NCBI GenBank assembly: GCA_017562135.1
Contig: QEYB01001237.1
Coordinates: 226,541-290,540 of the forward strand
Length of the DNA stretch: 64,000 nt
Direction of reading: 5' to 3'
From: Dipylidium caninum
Lineage: Eukaryota; Platyhelminthes; Cestoda; Cyclophyllidea; Dipylidiidae
Under the pieces are notes generated by a model, which saw nothing but the letters and a program-made list of their open reading frames with translations, made no database searches and was not told where the DNA came from. Of the stretch, positions 50,970 to 61,500 are shown in pieces. How positions within the stretch are numbered: position 1 is the stretch's first letter; each line of letters starts with the position of its first letter. Both the position numbers and the translations under genes were made by a program.

Positions 50970-53900
50970 CTCAGTCTGCCAACCGGCGCTTCTTCCTCAG
51001 GCGGACAAGGCGATCGGTCATACGAAATGGGACACATGCAACGCTTGCTCCAATGACGCCAGGTACATTGGAGGAAGAGAGATAGAGAGGGAGGTCGAGT
51101 GGCCTCCAACTTGCGGACAATGGATGAATTCTCTCTCTTCCTCGTATACCTCGCTCTGAGAAGAGCCTTCCATCAGTCTGATGATTGGGGCTTCTTCCTC
51201 AGGCGGACAAGGCGATCGGTCACACGAAATGGGACACATGCAACGCTTGCTCCAATGACGCCAGGTACATTGGAGGAAGAGAGATAGAGAGGGAGGTCGA
51301 GTGGAATCCAACTTGCGGACATTGAATGAATTCTCACTCTTCCTCGTAGACCTCGCGCTGAGAGGAGCCTTCCCTCAGTCTGCCAACTGGCGCTTCTTCC
51401 TCAAGCGGACAAGACGATCGGTCACACCGAAAGTGGGACACATGCAACGCTTGCTCCAATGACGCCAGGTACATTGGAGGAAGAGAGATAGAGAGGGAGG
51501 TCGAGTGGCCTCCAACTTGCGGACATTGGATGAATTCTCTCCCTTCCTCGTAGAACTCGCGCTGAGAAGAGCCTTCCATCAGTCTGAATTGGGGCTTCTT
51601 CCTCAGGCGGACAAGGCGATCGGTCACACGAAATGGGACACATGGAACGCTTGCTCCAATGACGCCTGGTACATTGGAGGAAGAGAGATAGAGAGGGAGG
51701 TCGAGTGGCCTCCAACTTGCGGACATTGGATGAATTCTCTCTCTTCCTCGTAGACCTCGCGCTGAGAGGAGCCTTCCCTCAGTCTGCCAACTGGCGCTTC
51801 TTCCTCAGGCGGACAAGGCGATCGGTCACACGAAATGGGACACATGCAACGCTTGCTCCAATGACGCCAGGTACATTGGAGGAAGAGAGATAGAGAGGGA
51901 GGTCGAGTGGCCTCCAACTTGCGGACATTGGATGAATTCTCTCTCTTCCTCGTAGACCTCGCGCTGAGAGAGCCTTCCTCAGTCTGAACTGGCGCTTCTT
52001 CCTCAGGCGGACAAGGCGATCGGTCACACGAAATGGGACACATGCAACGCTTGCTCCAATGACGCCAGGTACATTGAAGAGAGATAGAGAGGGAGGTCGA
52101 GTGGCCTCCAACTTGCGGACATTGGATGAATTCTCTCTCTTCCTCGTAGACCTCGCGCTGAGAGGAGCCTTCCCTCAGTCTGCCAACTGGCGCTTCTTCC
52201 TCAGGCGGACAAGGCGATCGGTCACACGAAATGGGACACATGCAACGCTTGCTCCAATGACGCCAGGTACATTGGAGGAAGAGAGATAGAGAGGGAGGTC
52301 GAGTGGCCTCCAACTTGCGGACATTGGATGAATTCTCTCTCTTCCTCGTAGACCTCGCGCTGAGAGGAGCCTTCCTCAGTCTGCCAACTGGCGCTTCTTC
52401 CTCAGGCGGACAAGGCGATCGGTCACACGAAATGGGACACATGCAACGCTTGCTCCAATGACGCCAGGTACATTGGAGAAGAGAGATAGAGAGGGAGGTC
52501 GAGTGGCCTCCAACTTGCGGACATTGGATGAATTCTCTCTCTTCCTCGTAGACCTCGCGCTGAGAGGAGCCTTCCTCAGTCTGAACTGGCGCTTCTTCCT
52601 CAGGCGGACAAGGCGATCGGTCACACGAAATGGGACACATGGCAACGCTTGCTCCAATGACGCCAGGTACATTGGAGGAAGAGAGATAGAGAGGGAGGTC
52701 GAGTGGCCTCCAACTTGCGGACATTGGATGAATTCTCTCTCTTCCTCGTAGACCTCGCGCTGAGAGGAGCCTTCCCTCAGTCTGCCAACTGGCGCTTCTT
52801 CCTCAGGCGGACAAGGCGATCGGTCACACGAAATGGGACACATGCAACGCTTGCTCCAATGACGCCAGGTACATTGGAGGAAGAGAGATAGAGAGGGAGG
52901 TCGAGTGGCCTCCAACTTGCGGACATTGGATGAATTCTCTCTCTTCCTCGTAGACCTCGCGCTGAGAGGAGCCTTCCCTCAGTCTGCAAACTGGCGCTTC
53001 TTCCTCAGGCGGACAAGGCGATCGGTCACACGAAATGGGACACATGCAACGCTTGCTCCAATGACGCCAGGTACATTGGAGGAAGAGAGATAGAGAGGGA
53101 GGTCGAGTGGCCTCCAACTTGCGGACATTGGATGAATTCTCTCTCTTCCTCGTAGACCTCGCGCTGAGAGGAGCCTTCCCTCAGTCTGCCAACTGGCGCT
53201 TCTTCCTCAGGCGGACAAGGCGATCGGTCACACGAAATGGGACACATGCAACGCTTGCTCCAATGACGCCAGGTACATTGGAGGAAGAGAGATAGAGAGG
53301 GAGGTCGAGTGGCCTCCAACTTGCGGACATTGGATGAATTCTCTCTCTTCCTCGTAGACCTCGCGCTGAGAGGAGCCTTCCCATCAGTCTGCCAACTGGC
53401 GCTTCTTCCTCAGGCGGACAAGGCGATCGGTCACACGAAATGGGACACATGCAACGCTTGCTCCAATGACGCCAGGTACATTGGAGGAAGAGAGATAGAG
53501 AGGGAGGTCGAGTGGCCTCCAATTTGCGGACATTGGATGAATTCTCTCTCTTCCTCGTAGACCTCGCGCTGAGAGAGCCTTCCATCAGTCTGCCAACTGG
53601 CGCTTCTTCCTCAGGCGGACAAGGCGATCGGTCACACGAAATGGGACACATGCAACGCTTGCTCCAATGACGCCAGGTACATTGGAGGAAGAGAGATAGA
53701 GAGGGAGGTCGAGTGGCCTCCAACTTGCGGACATTGGATGAATTCTCTCTCTTCCTCGTAGACCTCGCGCTGAGAGGAGCCTTCCCTCAGTCTGCAAACT
53801 GGCGCTTCTTCCTCAGGCGGACAAGGCGATCGGTCACACGAAATGGGACACATGCAACGCTTGCTCCAATGACGCCAGGTACATTGGAGGAAGAGAGATA

Positions 53901-56900
53901 GAGAGGGAGGTCGAGTGGCCTCCAACTTGCGGACATTGGATGAATTCTCTCTCTTCCTCGTAGACCTCGCGCTGAGAGGAGCCTTCCCTCAGTCTGCCAT
54001 GACTGGCGCTTCTTCCTCAGGCGGACAAGGCGATCGGTCACACGAAATGGGACACATGGCAACGCTTGCTCCAATGACGCCAGGTACATTGGAGGAAGAG
54101 AGATAGAGAGGGAGGTCGAGTGGCCTCCAACTTGCGGACATTGGATGAATTCTGTCTCTTCCTCGTAGACCTCGCGCTGAGAGGAGCCTTCCCTCAGTCT
54201 GCCAACTGGCGCTTCTTCCTCAGGCGGACAAGGCGATCGGTCACACGAAATGGGACACATGCAACGCTTGCTCCAATGACGCCAGGTACATTGTAAGAAG
54301 AGAGATAGAGAGGGAGGTCGAGTGGCCTCCAACTTGCGGACATTGGATGAATTCTCTCTCTTCCTCGTAGACCTCGCGCTGAGAGGAGCATTCCCATCAG
54401 TCTGCCAACTGGCGCTTCTTCCTCAGGCGGACAAGGCGATCGGTCACACGAAATGGGACACATGCAACGCTTGCTCCAATGACGCCAGGTACATTGGAGG
54501 AAGAGAGATAGAGAGGGAGGTCGAGTGGCCTCCAACTTGCGGACATTGGATGAATTCTCTCTCTTCCTCGTAGACCTCGCGCTGAGAGGAGCCTTCCCTC
54601 AGTCTGCCAACTGGCGCTTCTTCCTCAGGCGGACAAGGCGATCGGTCACACGAAATGGGACACATGCAACGCTTGCTCCAATGACGCCAGGTACATTGGA
54701 GGAAGAGAGATAGAGAGGGAGGTCGAGTGGCCTCCAACTTGCGGACATTGGATGAATTCTCTCTCTTCCTCGTAGACCTCGCGCTGAGAGGAGCCTTCCC
54801 TCAGTCTGCCAACTGGCGCTTCTTCCTCAGGCGGACAAGGCGATCGGTCACACGAAATGGGACACATGCAACGCTTGCTCCAATGACGCCAGGTACATTG
54901 GAGGAAGAGAGATAGAGAGGGAGGTCGAGTGGCCTCCAACTTGCGGACATTGGATGAATTCTCTCTCTTCCTCGTAGACCTCGCGCTGAGAGGAGCCTTC
55001 CCTCAGTCTGCCAACTGGCGCTTCTTCCTCAGGCGGACAAGGCGATCGGTCACACGAAATGGGACACATGCAACGCTTGCTCCAATGACGCCAGGTACAT
55101 TGGAGGTAAGAGAGATAGAGAGGGAGGTCGAGTGGCCTCCAACTTGCGGACATTGGATGAATTCTCTCTCTTCCTCGTAGACCTCGCGCTGAGAGGAGCC
55201 TTCCCTCAGTCTGCCAACTGGCGCTTCTTCCTCAGGCGGACAAGGCGATCGGTCACACGAAATGGGACACATGCAACGCTTGCTCCAATGACGCCAGGTA
55301 CATTGGAGGAAGAGAGATAGAGAGGGAGGTCGAGTGGCCTCCAACTTGCGGACATTGGATGAATTCTCTCTCTTCCTCGTAGACCTCGCGCTGAGAGGAG
55401 CCTTCCCTCAGTCTGCCAACTGGCGCTTCTTCCTCAGGCGGACAAGGCGATCGGTCACACGAAATGGGACACATGCAACGCTTGCTCCAATGACGCCAGG
55501 TACATTGAGAAGAGAGATAGAGAGGGAGGTCGAGTGGCCTCCAACTTGCGGACATTGGATGAATTCTCTCTCTTCCTCGTAGACCTCGCGCTGAGAGGAG
55601 CCTTCCCATCAGTCTGCCAACTGGCGCTTCTTCCTCAGGCGGACAAGGCGATCGGTCACACGAAATGGGACACATGCAACGCTTGCTCCAATGACGCCAG
55701 GTACATTGGAGAAGAGAGATAGAGAGGGAGGTCGAGTGGCCTCCAACTTGCGGACATTGGATGAATTCTCTCTCTTCCTCGTAGACCTCGCGCTGAGAGG
55801 AGCCTTCCCTCAGTCTGCCAACTGGCGCTTCTTCCTCAGGCGGACAAGGCGATCGGTCACACGAAATGGGACACATGCAACGCTTGCTCCAATGACGCCA
55901 GGTTACATTGGAGAAGAGAGATAGAGAGGGAGGTCGAGTGGCCTCCAACTTGCGGACATTGGATGAATTTCTGTTCTCTTCCTCGTAGACCTCGCGCTGA
56001 GAGGAGCCTTCCCTCAGTCTGCCAACTGGCGCTTCTTCCTCAGGCGGACAAGGCGATCGGTCACACGAAATGGGACACATGCAACGCTTGCTCCAATGAC
56101 GCCAGGTACATTGGAGAAGAGAGATAGAGAGGGAGGTCGAGTGGCCTCCAACTTGCGGACATTGGATGAATTCTCTCTCTTCCTCGTAGACCTCGCGCTG
56201 AGAGAGCCTTCCTCAGTCTGCCAACTGGCGCTTCTTCCTCAGGCGGACAAGGCGATCGGTCACACGAAATGGGACACATGCAACGCTTGCTCCAATGAAC
56301 GCCAGGTAAATTGGAGTAAGAGAGATAGAGAGGGAGGTCGAGTGGCCTCCAACTTGCGGACATTGGAATGAATTCTCTCTCTTCCTCGTAGACAACTCGC
56401 GCTGAGAGGAGCCTTCCCTCAGTCTGCCAACTGGCGCTTCTTCCTCAGGCGGACAAGGCGATCGGTCACACGAAATGGGACACATGCAACGCTTGCTCCA
56501 ATGACGCCAGGTACATTGGAGGAAGAGAGATAGAGAGGGAGGTCGAGTGGCCTCCAACTTGCGGACATTGGATGAATTCTCTCTCTTCCTCGTAGACCTC
56601 GCGCTGAGAGGAGCCTTCCCTCAGTCTGCCAACTGGCGCTTCTTCCTCAGGCGGACAAGGCGATCGGTCACACGAAATGGGACACATGCAACGCTTGCTC
56701 CAATGACGCCAGGTACATTGGAGGAAGAGAGATAGAGAGGGAGGTCGAGTGGCCTCCAACTTGCGGACATTGGATGAATTCTCTCTCTTCCTCGTAGACC
56801 TCGCGCTGAGAGGAGCCTCCCTCAGTCTGCCAACTGGCGCTTCTTCCTCAGGCGGACAAGGCGATCGGTCACACGAAATGGGACACATGCAACGCTTGCT

Positions 56901-58254
56901 CCAATGACGCCAGGTACATTGGAGGAAGGAGATAGAGAGGGAGGTCGAGTGGCCTCCAACTTGCGGACATTGGATGAATTCTCTCTCTTCCTCGTAGACC
57001 TCGCGCTGAGAAGGAGCCTTTCCTCAGTCTGCCAACTGGCGCTTCTTCCTCAGGCGGACAAGGCGATCGGTCACACGAAATGGGAACACATGCAACGCTT
57101 GCTCCAATGACGCCAGGTACATTGGAGAAGAGAGATAGAGAGGGAGGTCGAGTGGCCTCCAACTTGCGGACATTGGATGAATTCTCTCTCTTCCTCGTAG
57201 ACCTCGCGCTGAGAGGAGCCTTCCCTCAGTCTGCCAACTGGCGCTTCTTCCTCAGGCGGACAAGGCGATCGGTCACACGAAATGGGACACATGCAACGCT
57301 TGCTCCAAAACGCAGGAACATTGAAGAAAGAGAGAGATAGAGGGGAGGTCGAGTGGCCTCCAATTCTCTCTCTTCCTCTTGCGGAGCCTTCCTCATTGGA
57401 TGCTTCCTCGTAGACTCGACGCTGAGAGGAGCCTTCCTCAGTCTGCCAACTGGCGCTTCTTCCTCAGGCGGACAAGGCGATCGGGTCACACGAAATGGGA
57501 CACATGCAACGCTTGCTCCAATGACGCCAGGTACATTGGAGGAAGAGAGATAGAGAGGGAGGTCGAGTGGCCTCCAACTTGCGGACATTGGATGAATTCT
57601 CTCTCTTCCTCGTAGACCTCGCGCTGAGAGGAGCCTTCCCTCAGTCTGCCAACTGGCGCTTCTTCCTCAGGCGGACAAGGCGATCGGTCACACGAAATGG
57701 GACACATGCAACGCTTGCTCCAATGACGCCAGGTACATTGGAAGAGAGATAGAGAGGGAGGTCGAGTGGCCTCCAACTTGCGGACATTGATGAATTCTCT
57801 CTCTTCCTCGTAGACCTCGCGCTGAGAGGAGCCTTCCTCAGTCTGCCAACTGGCGCTTCTTCCTCAGGCGGACAAGGCGATCGGTCACACGAAATGGACA
57901 CATGCAACGCTTGCTCCAATGACGCCAGGTACATTGGAGGAAGAGAGATAGAGAGGGAGGGAGGTCGAGAGGCCTCCAACTTGCGGACATTGGATGAATT
58001 CTCTCTCTTCCTCGTAGACCTCGCGCTGAGAGGAGCCTTCCCTCAGTCTGCCAACTGGCGCTTCTTCCTCAGGCGGACAAGGCGATCGGTCACACGAAAT
58101 GGGACACATGCAACGCTTGCTCCAATGAACGCAGGTACATTGTAAGGAAGAGAGATAGAGAGGGAGGTCGAGTGGCCTCCAACTTGCGGACATTGGATGA
58201 TTCGTCTCTCTTCCTCGTAGACCTCGCGCTGAGAGGAGCCTTCCCTCCATTTCA
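50970..58254 (+). repeat. 202 bp satellite array, forward arm (about 36 units)
   Basis: Head-to-tail units with a modal spacing of 202 bases and an EcoRI site (gaattc) in nearly every unit. Landmarks in order: gaattctctctcttcctcgt, agaggagccttccctcagtc, tcctcaggcggacaaggcga, tcggtcacacgaaatgggac, acgccaggtacattggagga, gaggtcgagtggcctccaac. Units from about 51.7 to 57 kb are almost identical apart from 1-2 base indels. The first three or four units (50970-51700) carry many substitutions. One unit at about 57300-57440 is scrambled. The unit has open frames on both strands but none is kept through the array (202 is not a multiple of three). Confidence 0.97.
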
Positions 58255-58500
58255 CGCGTGACCCGATTCGCCATTTTGTCCGCCTAGGAAGAAGCGGTCT
58301 AGCTAAATATAAGCGGCCCAGTGGACCCAGCAGACCCTGAGGAAAGAGCTCCATACTTTCAGTACCAGCGCCGCGGGAAAGGAGGCCAGGTTTTTTCTCG
58401 AGGAAGAGAGAAATAACAAGAGGATCGACAGAATTCTTTCCAATTGTTCGCAAGCTGTTGAGGCCACTCGAATTCCGGCTCTCTATCCTCGTACTTCTCC
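58240..58500. other. Orientation switch inside the satellite
   Basis: The forward unit is cut after gaggagccttccctc (58254). From catttcacgcgtgacccgat onward the sequence reads as a degraded reverse-complement unit (compare catttcgtgtgaccgat). About 100 bases (58290-58400) fit the monomer poorly. From about 58500 the inverted units are regular. Confidence 0.85.
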
Positions 58501-61500
58501 ATTGACTGGTCATTGGTAGCAAAGACACGTTGCATGTTGTGCTCCCATTTCGTGTGACCGATCGCCTTGTCCGCCTGAGAAGAAGCGCCAGTTGCGCAGA
58601 CTGAGGGGAAGGGCTCCTCCTCATCGCGAGGTATACGAGAAAGAAAGGAGAAATTCATCCCCAAACTGTTCCGCAAGTTAGAGGCCACTCGACCTCCATC
58701 TCTATCTCTCTTCCCTCCAATGTAACCTGCGTCATTGGAGCCAAGCGTTCGATGGTGTCCCCATTTCGTGTGACCTATCGCCTTGTCCGCCTGAGGAAGA
58801 AAGCGCCAGTTGGCAGACTGAGGAAGCTCCTCTCAGCGGAGGTCTACGAGGAAGAAGAGAATTCATCCATATGTCCGCAAGAGTGAGGCCACTCGAACCT
58901 CCTCTCTATCTCTCTCTTCATCAATGTACTGCGTCTATGGAGCAAGCGTTGCATCGTGTCCATTTCGTGTGACCGATCGCCTTGTCCGCCTGAGGAAGAA
59001 GCGCCAGTTGCAGAGTGCGGGAAGGCTCCTCTCAGCGCGAGGTTCTACGAGGAAAACAAAGAATTCATCTCAATGTCGCAAGTTGGAGGCCAGACCTCCC
59101 TCTCTATCTCTCGTCTTCTCCAATGTACCTTGCGTCATTGGAGTCAAGCGTTGCATGTGTCCCATTTCGGTGTGACCGATCGCCTTGTCCGCCTGAGGAA
59201 GAAGCGCCAGTTGCAGACTGAGAAAGGCTATCTCTCAGCGCGAGGTCTACAGGAAGAGAGAGAATTCATCCAATGTCCGCACAATTGGAGGCAACGCACC
59301 TCCCTCTCTATCTCTCTTCCTCCAATGTACCTGGCGTCATTTGGAGCAAGCGTTGCATGTGTCCATTTCGTTGTGACCGATCGCCTTTTCCGCCTGAGGA
59401 AGAAGCCCAGTGGCAGATGAGGGAGCTCCTCTCAGCGCGAGGTCTACGAGGAAAAGTGAGCAATTCATTCAATTTTCCGCAAGTTGGAGGCCAACGACCT
59501 CCCTGCTTATCCCTTCCTTCCCCAAGTTGTACCGGCGTCATTGGAGCAAGCGTTGATGTGTCCCATTTCGTGTGACCGATCGCCTTCCGCCTGAGGAAGA
59601 AGCCGCCATGCAACTGATGGAAGCTCTCTCAGCGCGAGGTCTTAGAGGAAGAAGAGAGAATCATCCAATGTCCGCAAATTGAGGCACACCGACCTCCCTC
59701 TCTATCTCTCTCTCCCAATGTACCTGGCTCATTGAGCAAGCGTTGCATGTCCCATTTCGTTTGTGACCGATCGCCTTTTCCGCCTGAGGAAGAAGCGCCA
59801 GTTGCGGCAATGAGGAAGCTCCTCTCAGCGCGAGTCTAGGAGGAAGAGAAGAATTCATCAATGTCCGCAAGTTGGAGCCACCGACCTCCCTCTCTATCCC
59901 TCTTCTCCAATGTACCTGGCGTCTTGGGCAAGCGTTGCATGTGTCCCATTTCGTGTGACCGATCGCCTTGTCCGCCTGAGGAAGAAGCGCCAGTTGCAGA
60001 GCTGAGAAGGCTCCTCTCAGCGCCGAGGTCTACGAGGAAGAGAGAGAATTCCATCCAATGTCCGCAAGTGGAGCCACTCGACCTCCCTCTCTATCTCTCT
60101 TCCTCCAATGTACCTGGCTCCATTGGAGCAAGCGTTGCATGTGTTCCCATTTCGTTTGACACGATCGCCCTTGTCCGCCTGAGAAGAAGCGCCATGGCAG
60201 AGCTGAGAAGGCTCCTCTCATCGCGAGGTCTACGAGGAAAAGGAGAATTCATCCAATGTCCGCAGTTGGAGGCCAACGACCCTCCCTCTATCCTCTTTCT
60301 CCAATGTTACCTGGCGTCATTGGAGCTAGCGTTGCATGTGTCCCATTTCGTGTGACCGATCGCCTTGTCCGCCTGAGGCAAGAAGCGCCAGTTTGCAGAC
60401 GAGGGAATGCTCCTCTCAGCGCGAAGGTCTACGAGAAGAGAGAGAATTCATCCAATGTCCGCAAGTTGGAGGCACCGACCCCCTCTCTTTCTCTTCTTTC
60501 AATGTACCTCTGCGTCATGAAGCAAGCGTTAGATGTGTTCCCATTTTCTGACCTATCCCCTTTCCGCCTGAGAAAAGCCCAGTTGCAGAGTGATGGAAGC
60601 GCTTCCTCAGCGCCGAGGTCTACGAGAAAATGAGAAATTCACTCAATGTCCCGCAAATTGGTTAGGCCAGCGACCTCCCCTCTATCTCTCTTCCTCCAAT
60701 GTACCTGGCGTCATTGGAGCAAGCGTTGCACTGTGTCCCATTTCGTGTGACCGATCCCTGTCCGCCTGAGGAAGGAAGCGCCAGCTTGGCAGACTGAGGG
60801 AAGGCTCCTCTCAGCGCGATCTACGAGAAGAGAGAGAATTCATCCAATGTCCGCAAGTTGGAGGCCACTCGACCTCCCTCTCTATCTCTCGTTTTCAAAT
60901 GTACTTGGCGTCATTGGAGCAAGCGTTGCATGTGTCCCATTTCGTGTGACCGATCGCCTTGTCCGCCGAGAAGAAGCGCCAGTTGCAGTGCTGAGGAATG
61001 CTCCTCTCAGCGCGAGGTCTACGAGGAGAGAGAGGAATTCATCCAATGTCCGCAAGTTGGAGGCCAATCGACCTCCCTCTCTATCTCTCTTCTCCAATTA
61101 CCGGCGTCATTGAGCCAAGCGTTCATGTGTCCCATTTCGTGTGACCGATCGCCTTGTCCGCCTGAGAAGAAGCCCAATATGCAGATGGGGAAGGCTCCTC
61201 TCAGCGCGAGTGTACGAGGAAGAGGAGAATTCATCCAATGTCCGCAAGTTGGAGGCCACTCGACCTCCTCTCCTATCTCTCCTTCCATCCAATGTACCTG
61301 GCGTCATTGGAGCAAGCGTTGCATGTGTCCCACTTGTTCGTGTGACCCGATCGCTTGTCCGCTCTGAGAAGAAGACGCCATTGCAGACTGAGGAAGTGCT
61401 CCTCTCAGCGCGAGGTTACGAGGAAGAGTGAGAATTCATTCAATGTCCGCAAGTTGGACCCACTCGACCTCCCTCTCTATCTCTCTTCCTCCAATGTACC

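Noticed and set aside
51624..52724. Long - strand open frame (366 codons) in the satellite, with many similar ones of 60-275 codons
   Set aside because: It exists only because the 202-base unit is open in most frames and indels keep reset phase. The peptide repeats the monomer in shifting frames, with no start, splice or domain evidence.
50970..58254. Pol III promoter (tRNA-like A/B boxes) inside the satellite unit, as in a SINE
   Set aside because: ggtcgagtggcc only loosely recalls a B box; no A box at proper distance, no A-rich tail and no T-run terminator.
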